Below, piece after piece: positions 10,355 to 20,204 of a stretch of DNA of 64,000 nt (position 1 is the first letter of the stretch; every line of letters starts with the position of its first letter). The DNA comes from Elymus sibiricus. Lineage: Eukaryota; Streptophyta; Magnoliopsida; Poales; Poaceae. The translations under genes were made by a program, and so were the position numbers. The stretch lies in contig CM077663.1 in NCBI GenBank assembly GCA_039707655.1, forward strand, positions 436,373,830 to 436,437,829. The letters are read 5' to 3'. The notes below the pieces were generated by a model. The model ran no database searches. It was not told the DNA's origin and worked only from the letters and a program-made list of their open reading frames with translations.

Positions 10355-10362
10355 TATAAAAA
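10355..10362 (+). promoter_or_regulatory. TATA box of AAA-ATPase copy A
   Basis: GGCCTATAAAAACCACCC lies 150 bp upstream of the ATG. The same box, with the same flanks, precedes copies C and D. It is followed by a C-rich 5' leader (CACCCCCCCTCCC, CCCACCCCACCCC). Confidence 0.75.
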
Positions 10363-10511
10363 CCACCCAACCTCACTTCATTAAACACCCCCCCTCCCCT
10401 GTTCCACATCAGGAACAGGAACAGAGGGAAAACAGCGCCCCCAACCCACCCCACCCCACCCTTCACAGACAAAAGAACAAACATACAAGAGAGGAGGAGC
10501 AACAGGTAGCC

Positions 10512-12134
10512 ATGGCACCGTCCTACGACAAGACCATGGCGACGGCGGCCTCCCTCGCGGCGTCCCTGATGCTCGTCCGCAGCCTGGCGAGCGAGCTGCT
10601 GCCGTCCGAGGTGCGCGACCCGCTGTCTGCATCTCTCAACAGCCTCCGCTCGCGCATGACGTGGCAGCACACCATCGTCATCGAGGAGACCGAGGGCTGG
10701 TTCCACAACTATGTCTACGACGCCGTCAAGGCCTACCTTGCCACGCGCATCAACACCAACCTCAACATGCAGCGCCTGCGCGTCAGCAGCGCCGACGACG
10801 AGGGCCCCAACACCAAGATGGTCGTCAGCATGGAGGCGGGCGAGGAGATGCCAGATGTGTATGAAGGAGCAGAGTTCAAGTGGTGCCTGGTCACTCGCGT
10901 GGTCAATGGCGACCCGGACGACGGTGGCGGCGGGGCCGAGGAGGTCAGGTCCTATGAGGTGAGCTTCCACAAGAGGCACAAGGAGAAGGCCCTGAAAGAG
11001 TACCTCCCGTTCATCGTCGCCACCGCCAAGGCCATCAGGGACCAGGAGCGGATCCTCGACATCTACATGAACGATCCCCACAGCGGGTACTGGTCTTCAA
11101 TCTACCTCCAGCACCCCTCCACCTTCGACACCCTCGCCATGGACATGAAGCAGAAGCGGGCCATTGTTGATGACCTCAACAGGTTCGTCAAGAGGAAGGA
11201 CTACTATAGGAGGATCGGAAAGGCGTGGAAGCGCGGGTAACTTCTATACGGCCCGCCTGGCACAGGCAAGTCCAGCCTCATCGCCGCCATCGCCAACCAC
11301 CTCAGGTTCGACATCTACGATCTCGAGCTCACCGGGGTCGACTCCAACTCAGACCTCAAGAAGCTTCTCGTCGGGATGACCAACCGGTCCATTCTCGTGG
11401 TGGAGGACATTGACTGCACCATCGAACTCAAGCAGCGGGAGGAAACCGACGAAGAACATGCCACCAAGTCCAATCCTACACAGAAGAAGAAGGCAGAAGA
11501 CAAGGTAAACTTTGCAGTCAGAATGAATACCTTATGTGTACACATAAACCTTTCTGCTTCTTAGTTTCACAGCCTTCTTTCTTACCTGCTATACCGATGA
11601 CAATTGCTCTTTGAACAGGTCACATTGTCTGGGCTTCTCAATTTTGTTGACGGGTTGTGGTCTACAAGTGGGGAGGAAAGGGTCATCATCTTCACTACCA
11701 ACTACAAGGAGCGTCTCGACCCGGCACTCGTGCGGCCTGGCAGGATGGACATGCACATCCACATGGGGTACTGCACCACGGAGGCCTTCCGGATCCTTGC
11801 CAACAACTACCATTCCATCGACTATCATGCCACCTATCCAGAGATCGAGGCGCTGATCGAGGAGGTGACTGTGACGCCTGCAGAGGTCGCGGAGGTTCTG
11901 ATGAGGAGTGACGACACTGATGTTGCCCTCCATGATCTTGTCTACCTTCTGAAGTTAAAGAAGAAAGAAACCACTGAGATCAAGACACAAATCAAGCAGC
12001 CGAAGGAGAAGAAAGACACCACTGAGAAGATCAAGACTGAAAGTATGCAATTGGATGAAAAGAAAGATGACAAAGAGGTGGTGCTAAAGAATGATTTCAC
12101 AGAAAACGAAAGCAGCCAGGAGCGCGGAAGCTGA
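10512..12134 (+). pseudogene. AAA-ATPase (AATP1/BCS1-like) copy A, nonsense before Walker A
   Basis: Exon 1 is 10512-11504 and exon 2 is 11619-12134, joined by a phase-0 GT-AG intron. The start MAPSYDKTMATAASLAASLM is shared with copies C and D and gives the AAA_assoc N-terminal domain with a hydrophobic anchor. Codon 243 (11238-11240) is TAA where all other copies have a tyrosine codon in RGYLLYGPPGTGKSS. Translation would therefore stop just before Walker A, and the ATPase core (GPPGTGKSS, ILVVEDIDC, RPGRMD) lies downstream of the stop, otherwise intact. The usual terminal TAG is also mutated (AGCCAG instead of GGCTAG), so the frame runs five codons further to a TGA at 12132. The family forms membrane-anchored hexameric ATPases of the mitochondrial or ER membrane. 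This copy would give at most a 242-aa anchor domain. Confidence 0.92.
11505..11618 (+). other. Intron of copy A
   Basis: GTAAAC donor and GAACAG acceptor, phase 0, between the codons for GAAGACAAG and GTCACATTG. It is at the same position as in copies C and D, which differ in length (125 and 157 bp). Confidence 0.85.
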
Positions 12135-12462
12135 CGGTGACCAGAGACTGCCCGCGTATCATGTAGATAGGTCCTACAAGAGATCCATTGGAACATATGT
12201 GATAATTTTGACAACTAAAAACATTGCACTTTTTTAGTACGTAGTTGGACGCACCTGTACTTAACACAACGTGCTTGTAAATAATTTTGTAAGTACTGTT
12301 GCAACAAGTTACATTTATACAACTTGACATGTTGCACAAGATGTTGGCCAGCAGAGCTATGTGACCCTACACGCAGCCACCCCTCGCTTGTTGTGGAGGA
12401 TGAACTACCGAGGCAAGACATGACCCTACTTGTCCACAAGAACAGAACGGTCGGACATGGAG

Positions 12463-12826
12463 TTTTTGCTCCCGAGCTCATATGCTCCCTCATGAACAAG
12501 TTCAAATAATTCTGAAATTTTTTTGTGGTAAACTTTGACAAATTTTTTGTATGCTTGCAGAATTTCAGATCGAAATAACATTTGTGGAAGTCGTGACAAA
12601 AAAAACAAAATGTTCCAAAAATGCTAGTTTTGAATACATTTTGGACTGTTGATTTGTTTTTTTCTTTGCGACTTCCACGAATGTTATTTCATGCTTAATT
12701 TTGGTACGCATGTAAAACATTTGTCAAAGTTTGCCACAAAATAATTTCAGATTTTTTTTGAATTGTTTTACTATTTTTTTCGATTTTACTGTTCACGAGG
12801 GAGCATTTGAGCTCGGGAGTAGAATA
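12463..12826. mobile_element. Foldback MITE with long terminal inverted repeats
   Basis: The left arm begins near TTGCTCCCGAGCTCATATGC (12467) and continues with ATGAAC, AATTCTGAAATTTTTTTGTGG and AAACTTTGACAAA. The right arm is its inverted copy, ending GCATTTGAGCTCGGGAGTAG (12803-12822). The arms extend about 160 bp on each side and include GACTTCCACGAATGTTATTT versus AAATAACATTTGTGGAAGTC. It sits in the 3' flank of copy A and is absent from the equivalent flanks of C and D. The superfamily is not settled, because the target duplication is not clear. Confidence 0.78.
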
Positions 12827-12879
12827 GGACTTATGAACGATCTTCATCTTCACAGGACAAGATAGATGATGCTACTGAC

Positions 12880-13610
12880 TAGATAGATAAAGTAGTAGGA
12901 GCAGTAATCTTAGCACTTCCCCCAAAAGGATACGAGTAGCCAGCCATTGGAGTCACCAGGCATATATATAGCTGCAACAACCTCACCTCGGACCGGTCTT
13001 TGGCCAGGTCGTGCGTGGAATTCCAGCATGCACGCGCGCGAATGAATGGCGGTGGAATGAAGTTTGACAAACTAAAGGCACGCATAATGCACACGCGCTG
13101 ACTCACTCCAGCACAAGTGGCAGTAGAGGCGGCTAGCCCGCTAGAGAAAGAGTAGGCCGCAAGGAGGACGCACCTGCATGCATATTTTTCTTCTTCTTCT
13201 TCTTTTGCTGCTGCTTGTCTCGAGAAGCCAAGTGGCCAAGGAAGAAGCTTGGATGCCAAGATAGCAAAGTAGCTTTCCACACGCGCTTCACGAATCTGTC
13301 GAAAAGGGAACCCCCAGCCAGCCAGCGGCACTTATAATTAGCAAACCCTTCTTCTATTTGATCAAGATGGATAGCAAAAAAGCATGAATAGGCCTACTGG
13401 GATGAGAAAAAGGAAAGAATCAATGAATGACTAGCTCAAAACAATTGACATTCACAAGTTACAAGCGAGTGCTCGCTAATTAAGCCAAGAATCAATCAAT
13501 CGAATGATCTGCCAGGAGCACAAATAGTTAAAAATGAATGAAATGATTAATCACTACATCTATGTATGTGTATATGCAACTTGTGTAGGAATGTGATGTT
13601 ACCTTTTGCT
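12880..13610. repeat. Array module X, copy 2
   Basis: Homologous to 8877-9535 and 18800-19440 (GATAGATAAAGTAGTA, GACCGGTCTTTGG, GCCAAGGAAGAAGCTTGGAT, TGTGATGTTACCTTTTG). It ends in GGTAAGGAAGACC and leads into copy B, whereas the equivalent end at 19440 leads into the AAA-gene remnant. No gene seen in it. Confidence 0.8.
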
Positions 13611-14058
13611 TTTGGTAAGGAAGACCTCCATGTGGGGGGTTGAACAGCATGCCTGGTCTATGTATTATCATTCAGGCATCTTCCTTTCATCAGCAGTCAA
13701 CCACGCACCCACACCCAGTGCACAACACGAATTTGGCCATCTACCTGGAACGAGTCATCAAAAAATTGCTCGGGCGCATGTTAAATACAAGATACTACAA
13801 GTGACTAGTAGTAATTTAGCAACATCACATGTTATAACTGCCAACTACAGACAATCGACCACATGCACCCCTCCCTCACCACTTAGTCGGTTCACCAATA
13901 AAAGCATATCCTCGACCCCAATTCAACACACACCCTCGTTTCCTCACACCCCTGTTCCCCATCAGGAACAGAGAGGAGAGGAAGACAGGCCCCAACCAAA
14001 CCCAGCACTCCACCCATCTCCTCCCCCCACACACAAACAAAGAGAGTACAAGAAGGCC

Positions 14059-14910
14059 ATGGCGCCGTCGTACGACAAGACCATCGCCACGGCGGCCTCC
14101 CTCGCGGCGTCCCTGATGGACTACTACAGGAGGATCGGAAAGGCGTGGAAGCGAGGGTACCTGCTGTACGGCCCACCGGGTACCGGCAAGTCCAGTCTCA
14201 TCGCTGCCATCGCCAACCACCTCAGGTTCGACATCCACGACCTTGAGCTCACCGGGGTCAACTCCAACTCCGACCTCAGGACGCTTCTCGTCAGGATGAC
14301 CAACCGATCCATTCTAGTGGTTGAGGACATTGACTGCACCATCGAACTCAAGCAGCGGGAGGAAGATGATGAGGAACATTCCAAGTCCAACTCTGCAGAA
14401 AAGAATAAGTCAGAAGAGAAGGTAACATTGTCTGGGCTGCTCAATTTTGTTGACGGGTTGTGGTCTACAAGTGGGGAGGAAAGGATCGTCATCTTCACCA
14501 CCAACTACAAGGAGCGTCTCGACCCGGCACTTCTGCGGCCTGGCAGGATGGACATGCACATCCACATGGGGTACTGCACCACGGAGGCTTTCCGGATTCT
14601 TGCCAATAACTACCATTCCATCAACTACCATGCCACCTATCCAGAGATCGAGGCGCTGATCCAGGAGGTGACGGTGACGCCTGCAGAGGTCGCCGAGGTT
14701 CTGATGAGGAACGACGACACTGATGTTGCCCTCCATGATCTTGTCAAGCTCCTAGAGTTTAAGAAGAAAGAGGCCACTGAGATCAAGACTGAAAGTAAGG
14801 CGGAGGAGATGAAAGATATCGATGAGATCAAGAGTGAAAATAAGCAGGCAGAAGAGAAGAAAGATGCCAATGAGATCAAGATTGAAATTGTGCAGGTGCA
14901 GGAGAAGTAA
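14059..14910 (+). CDS. AAA-ATPase copy B: intronless, N-terminally deleted, open
   Basis: The ATG context and first 20 residues (MAPSYDKTIATAASLAASLM) match the other copies. The frame then jumps directly to DYYRRIGKAWKRGY, missing about 206 residues (the equivalent of 21-226 in copy C), an in-frame loss of 618 bp. The ATPase core is complete: Walker A GPPGTGKSS, Walker B ILVVEDIDC, sensor segment IFTTNY and arginine-finger region RPGRMDMHI. The intron is missing exactly, and exon 1 runs into exon 2 as GAAGAGAAGGTAACATTGTC. The Lys/Glu-rich tail stops early (TAA 14908), giving 283 aa. Upstream lies an AATAAAAGC TATA-like site at 13897 and a C-rich leader. It may be expressed as a small anchored ATPase core, or it may be a decaying copy whose frame happens to be open. 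Loss of the AAA_assoc domain makes normal hexamer function doubtful. Confidence 0.8.
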   Translation: MAPSYDKTIATAASLAASLMDYYRRIGKAWKRGYLLYGPPGTGKSSLIAAIANHLRFDIHDLELTGVNSNSDLRTLLVRMTNRSILVVEDIDCTIELKQREEDDEEHSKSNSAEKNKSEEKVTLSGLLNFVDGLWSTSGEERIVIFTTNYKERLDPALLRPGRMDMHIHMGYCTTEAFRILANNYHSINYHATYPEIEALIQEVTVTPAEVAEVLMRNDDTDVALHDLVKLLEFKKKEATEIKTESKAEEMKDIDEIKSENKQAEEKKDANEIKIEIVQVQEK

Positions 14911-15480
14911 CATGAGAAAGAGATGGTGGTGAAGAATGATTTGACAGAAAACGGAAGCGGCTAGGAGTGCATAAACTGACGGGTGACCAGAGACTGCATG
15001 AACCATGTACATAGGTCCTACAGCAACATATGTTGATTATTTTGACAACTAATATATAGGAGTAGTGAGGCGCACCTGTACTTGAGACAGCGTGCTTCTA
15101 AATAATTTTGTAAGTAGTGCTGCAGCAAATTACATATATGCAAACTTGACATCTTGCATAAGAAATTGGCGAACAGACGCACACACAAGCATGGTTACAG
15201 GCTAGTGACCACGAGATGATGGAGAGAAAGCCAAGATAAAGTTTGGGACTAGAATTGGTATGCATATAGCCAACTAGTCGGTACGCGGTAGTGCTTAGCC
15301 AGAGATCGGTTGCAGGATGGATACAGCCAACAATGTTTTTGATGACAGGCAGAAAATTAGCATGTAGTGCCCTGATCCCCCCAGCTATGAAGTGGATAGA
15401 GCAGAGTAATATGAGCAAAGAGGAAGCATTCTCTTGGAACATACTAACTGACTGACATTCACGACGAACCATGAGGTGAC
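14911..15480 (+). repeat. 3' flank of copy B (array-repeated)
   Basis: Shared with the flanks of C, D and the remnant: CGGAAGCGGCTAGGAGTGC, GACCAGAGACTGC, TAGATAGGTCCTAC-like, CGCACCTGTACTT, TTCTAAATAATTTTGTAAGT and GGGACTAGAATTGGTATGC. It carries the former terminal TAG in a frame no longer used by B. No gene. Confidence 0.8.
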
Positions 15481-15489
15481 GCAAAAAAA

Positions 15490-16810
15490 GAGAAAGCACG
15501 TGCTCCGACCTGGACGGTCAACAAGATGGTAGCGTAATCTCATCATCACTTTCTCCAGAGACACCAGTAGCCATCCATCCAGCCACTGGAGTCATCCATT
15601 TCGGCACCTATTGTTTTAGTCGTACGACGTGGACGGGCCCTGGTCCGTGCGCGTGAGCTGGCGTGGAATGGAAAGTAATGACAAACAAAAGCATAATAGC
15701 ACGGAGCGAAAAGCAAATGACAAGCAAAATCATGGCGCCATATCAAGAATGGACACCACAGGAAACGGCACACACAACAGAAAATGACAGGCAGTAGAAG
15801 GAGTAGGCAGCAAGGATGATATGCACAGCACCTGCATTTTGTTTGTGGTGTGTGTGTGTCTACGTCCACCCTCCTTCCAGGAAGGAGCACAACATCTTCT
15901 GCTTATTTCCTGAAAACTGGATAATGCTTTCCAGGAAAAACTTGCGCCGCACAAGTGTCCCTGTGTTTTCTTCCCTGCCAAAAATGTGAAATCCAACAGA
16001 AGAAACAAACTTGGGTGCCAAGGAAGCAGAGCTCATGACACTCACCGCTCGCTTTACGACTTCCCGCGGCCCATCTGAAACGAACCCACGGGAAAATGCT
16101 ACATTCAGTAGGTGATTCAGATGCGAAATGCACATCCATTAGGAAATAATCAGTTGATGCCTCAGAAGTCAGAAGATATACTGCTACTACGCTCCGAATA
16201 GTAAGTGCCAGATTTCAGACTGCATCAACAATCTACCGTATGCACACAAGGGGAATTAATTAATGCGGAAGGAAGCTGCTCGGTTGCTTAATTAGTGATG
16301 TGATGCTACCAGTACCTTTTCCAGCACTCACGCGGACGGCATCCAACGCGCAGTGACGGTGGAATGGAATGCAATGACAAACAAAGGCACAGAGTAAAGG
16401 TAGAAGAAATCGGCAGCAAGTAGTATGATACATGCACGCCGCAACTGAATTTTCGGCTGTGATGCAAGTGCTCATTAACTAGCAAAGAATAAACAAACGA
16501 TCAGAAAGAGCAAAGAATCAATTGATGCTTCCAAAATATACTACTCCTATACTCCCAGAACACCACATGGTTAGTAGGTGCCTGTAATTACAGGCTGCAT
16601 AAATAATCTGCCTTAAGCAGGAGATTCCCTTCCAGAGAAATAAATTAGTGTGCTGATTAGTCATGTGACGCTACTCTACAACCTTTTGCTAACCAAGATC
16701 TCTCTCTCTCTCTGTCCATTAATTATTCACACCTCCTCCTTTCAGAGGAAGACGCCACACACCAGTCGGTCAGTCAACCCCACCCACCCCACACTCCAAT
16801 CCGATCCATC
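15490..16810 (+). repeat. Array module Y, copy 2 (upstream region of copy C)
   Basis: Homologous to 9560-10345 and 20205-21490. Within it a second-order duplication is visible: the TTCAGACTGCATCAACAATC and ATTAATTAATGCGGAAGGAAGC blocks have relatives at 16580-16670. No gene. It probably contains the promoter of copy C. Confidence 0.75.
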
Positions 16811-16813
16811 GCC

Positions 16814-16821
16814 TATAAAAA
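16814..16821 (+). promoter_or_regulatory. TATA box of AAA-ATPase copy C
   Basis: ATCCATCGCCTATAAAAACC lies 150 bp upstream of the start codon, followed by a leader rich in CCACCCAC. Nearly the same string precedes copy D. Confidence 0.8.
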
Positions 16822-16963
16822 CCACCACTCATCCCCAAGATCCCCAGCTCATTCAACACACACTCTTCCACATCAGGAACAGACAGAACCAGAGCCACCA
16901 ACCCACCCATCCACCCACCCTCACACAAGAAGAGAACAGAGCATCAAGAGAGCCTCAAGAGCC

Positions 16964-18615
16964 ATGGCGCCGTCGTACGACAAGACCATCGCCACGGCGG
17001 CCTCGCTGGCGGCCTCCCTGATGCTCGTCCGCAGCCTGGCGAGCGAGCTGCTGCCGTCCGAGGTGCGCGACGCGCTCTCCTCGGCCCTCGCCGGCCTCCG
17101 CTCGCGCATGACGTGGCAGCACACCATCGTCATCGAGGAGACCGAGGGGTGGTCCGGCAACCGCGTCTACGGCGCCGTCAAGGCCTACCTCGCCACGCGC
17201 ATCAACGCCAACATCAACATGCAGCGCCTCCGCGTCAGCAGCACCGAGGAGGACGCCAAGAAGATGGTCGTCAGCATGGAGGCGGGGGAGGAGATGGTGG
17301 ATTTATACGAGGGAGTGGAGTTCAGGTGGTGCCTGGTCACCCGGGAGGTGAAGGGTGACCCCAACAACGGCGGCGGCGGCGCCCGGGAGATCAGGTCATA
17401 CGAGGTGAGCTTCCACAAGAGGCACAAGGAGAAGGCCCTGAAAGAGTACCTCCCGTTCATCGTCGCCACCGCCAAGGCCATCAAGGACCAGGAGAGGAGC
17501 CTCAGCATCTACATGAACGAGTACGGCGACGAGTGGTCCCCCATCGACCTCCAGCACCCTTCCACGTTCGACACCCTCGCCATGGACCAGAAGCAGAAAC
17601 AGTCAATTGTCGACGACCTCAACCGGTTCATACAGAGGAAGGACTACTACAGGAGGATCGGCAAGGCCTGGAAGCGAGGGTATCTGCTGTACGGCCCGCC
17701 GGGCACCGGCAAGTCCAGCCTCATCGCCGCCATCGCCAACCACCTCAGGTTCAACATTTACGACCTCGAGCTCACCGGGGTCGACTCCAACTCCGACCTC
17801 AGGAGGCTTCTCGTCGGGATGACCAACCGGTCCATTCTTGTGGTGGAGGACATCGACTGCACCATCGAACTCAAGCAGCGGGAGGAAGAAGATGAGGAGC
17901 ATTCCAAGCCCAGTTCTACAGAAAAGAAGAAGGCAGAAGACAAGGTAAACTTTGATGTCTGAAGGAATACCTTATATGTATACATAAACGTCTCTGCTTC
18001 TCCTCAATTTTCGACAGTTTTCTTTCTTACCTATGCTGATGACAATTTTGTTGCTGCCTGCGCACACAGGTCACATTGTCTGGGCTGCTCAATTTTGTTG
18101 ATGGCTTGTGGTCTACAAGTGGGGAGGAAAGGATCATCATCTTCACTACCAACTACGAGGAGCGTCTCGACCCGGCACTCGTGCGGCCTGGCAGGATGGA
18201 CATGCACATCCACATGGGGTACTGCACCACGGAGGCCTTCCGGATCCTTGCCAACAACTACCATTCCATCGACTACCATGTCACCTATCCGGAGATCGAG
18301 GCGCTGATCGAGGAGGTCACGGTCACGCCTGCAGAGGTCGCCGAGGTCCTTATGAGGAACGACAACACTGATGTTGCCCTCCATGATCTTGTCAAGCTCC
18401 TAGAGTTTAAGAAGAAAGAGGTCACTGAGATCAAGACTGAAAGTAAACAGGCGGAGGAGAAGAAAGAAACCAGTGAGATCAAGACCCAGAGTATGCAGGT
18501 GGACGAGAAGAAAGTTGTTGATGAGATCAAGACTGAATGTGTGCAGGTGGAGGAGAAGAAAAATGACAAAAAGGTGGTGCTGAAGAATGATTTCACAGAA
18601 AACGGAAGCGGCTAG
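16964..18615 (+). CDS. AAA-ATPase (AATP1/BCS1-like), copy C, intact
   Basis: Exons are 16964-17944 and 18070-18615 (phase-0 GT-AG intron of 125 bp), encoding 508 aa. Residues 1-30 form an Ala/Leu-rich membrane anchor or targeting segment. Residues to about 225 are the AAA_assoc domain (WQHTIVIEETEGW, YEVSFHKRHKEKALKEYLPF). The ATPase follows: Walker A GPPGTGKSS at about 244-252, Walker B SILVVEDIDC at about 290-299, IFTTNYEERLDPALVRPGRMD with the sensor Asn near 355 and arginine fingers near 366-369. The tail (about 430-508) is Lys/Glu-rich and repetitive (ESKQAEEKKETSEIKTQ, QVDEKK). The family uses ATP hydrolysis in a membrane-bound hexamer; plant members are stress- and senescence-induced proteins of mitochondria or ER. 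Exact localisation cannot be read from the sequence. TATA, leader, start and stop are all in good order, so this and copy D are the likely functional loci. Confidence 0.94.
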
Positions 18616-18799
18616 GAGTGCGGAAGCTGACAGATAATAAAATCACATTCTTAGGAGTAGTTCGGCGCACCTGTATTTAACTTAACACAGTGTGCTTCTA
18701 AATGATTATGCAAGTGCTGTTGCAGCAAGTTACATAGATGCAAACTTGACATCTTGCATACAAGGAACAATCGACACTCTACTTAATTAGCCAGATAGA

Positions 18800-19440
18800 T
18801 AAAGTAGTATGAGTAGTAATCTCATCACTTCTCCCTCAAAGGGCAGGAGTAGCCAGCCACTGGAGTCATGAAGTGTATAGCTGCGACGACATCACCTTGC
18901 CTGACTGACGAGGCATACGTCGACCGGTCTTTGGTCAGAGCAGGCCGTAGAAATCAATGGCGGTGGAATGAAGTTTGACAAACTAAAAAGGTGTGCATAA
19001 TGTAGACATAATACACCGCAGCACACGCACCGAGGAAGAGTAGGCCGCAAGGAGCACGCACCTGCATATTTTCTTCTTCTGCTGCTTTCTCTCGAGAAGC
19101 TAATTGACCAAGGAAGAAACTTGGATGCCAAGAAAGCAAAGTAGCTTTCCACGGGCGCTTTATGAATCTGGCCAAACGAGAACCCCAGCCAGTAGCACTT
19201 GTACTTAGCAGAAGAAAAAGAAAAGAACCAATGGATGACTAGCTCAGAACATTGTCATTCACAAGAAGATACAAGTGAGTGTTCACTAATTTAGCCAAGA
19301 AACAATCAATCGAGTGCTCTGCCAGGAGGACAAATTACCATATGGAGAGATTCCAGGGGAATTAACAAAATAATTAATCACTACGTATGTATGTATGTAT
19401 ATATGCAAGTTCTGTAGTAATGTGATGTTACCTTTTGGTA
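18800..19440. repeat. Array module X, copy 3
   Basis: Homologous to 8877-9535 and 12880-13610 (CCAGCCACTGGAGTCATGAA, GACCGGTCTTTGGTCAGAGC, GCCAAGAAAGCAAAGTAGC, TATATGCAAGTTCTGTAGTA). It ends in TTTTGGTAAGGAAGACC and joins the AAA-gene remnant. No gene. Confidence 0.8.
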
Positions 19441-19449
19441 AGGAAGACC

Positions 19450-19790
19450 GGGAGTATGCAGGTGGGCGAGAAGAAAGATGTCGATGAGATCAAAACTGAA
19501 AGTGTGCAACTGGAGGAGGAGAAAGAATGCAAAGAGGCGGTCGTGAAGAGATTTGACTGAAAACGAAAGACACTAGGAGTGCGGAAGCTGACGGTGAGCA
19601 GAGACTAGTGTACTATGTAGATAGGTCCTACGGGAGATCCAATGGAACACATGTTTCATTTTGACAACGATAACATTGCACTTTTGGAGCAGTGCGGCGA
19701 ACCTGTATTTAACAGTGTACTTCTAAATAATTTTGTAAGTACTGTTGCAACTTAACATGTTGCATAAGATGTTGGCCAACAGACCCATGC
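19450..19790 (+). pseudogene. AAA-ATPase 3' remnant between copies C and D
   Basis: From about 19450 the sequence matches the last 130 bp of coding sequence and the 3' flank of copies C and D: GAGTATGCAGGTGGGCGAGA, GATGAGATCAAAACTGAAAG, GTGCAACTGGAGGAGGAG, then CTAGGAGTGCGGAAGCTGAC and AGATAGGTCCTAC. Reading frames are disrupted (GAGATTTGACTGAAAACG gives a stop). Everything 5' of the tail, including the ATPase core, is missing, and module X abuts it directly. It marks a former fifth gene reduced by deletion. Confidence 0.85.
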
Positions 19791-20204
19791 ATGTGAGACT
19801 ACACACACACACACACCCTCCCTGGCTGTGGAGGATAAACTAACGAGGCATGACAGCCCCATAGACACAAGCATAGTTACCTGCTAGTGACCACGAAATT
19901 ATGGAGAACAATCCAGGATAAAATTTGAGACTAGAATTGATATGCCAAAGTAAACAAAGAACACCGTTGCATAAACCCAACTAGTTGGTAGTGCTTGACC
20001 AGATACTGATTGTGGGATGGATAAACCCAATAATATTCTTGATCACATGAAGGAAATTAGCATATAGTGCCCTCAGATTATCCTCCAAAGCCCAAGCTAT
20101 GAAGTGAATAGAGCAGAGTAATATGAGCAAAAAGCAAGTATTCTCTTGGAATATACTAACTGACTGGCGTTCACGATGGTCCATCAGGTGACGCAAAAAA
20201 AAAA

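Noticed and set aside
10338..11081. Antisense frame of 247 codons opposite AAA copy A, with equivalents opposite copies B, C and D
   Set aside because: Shadow of the GC-rich first exon; the sense strand has the conserved family protein.
14059..14910. Copy B as a processed retrocopy
   Set aside because: It keeps array-type upstream and 3' flanking sequence, has no poly(A) or target duplication, and the intron junction carries the donor-side base.
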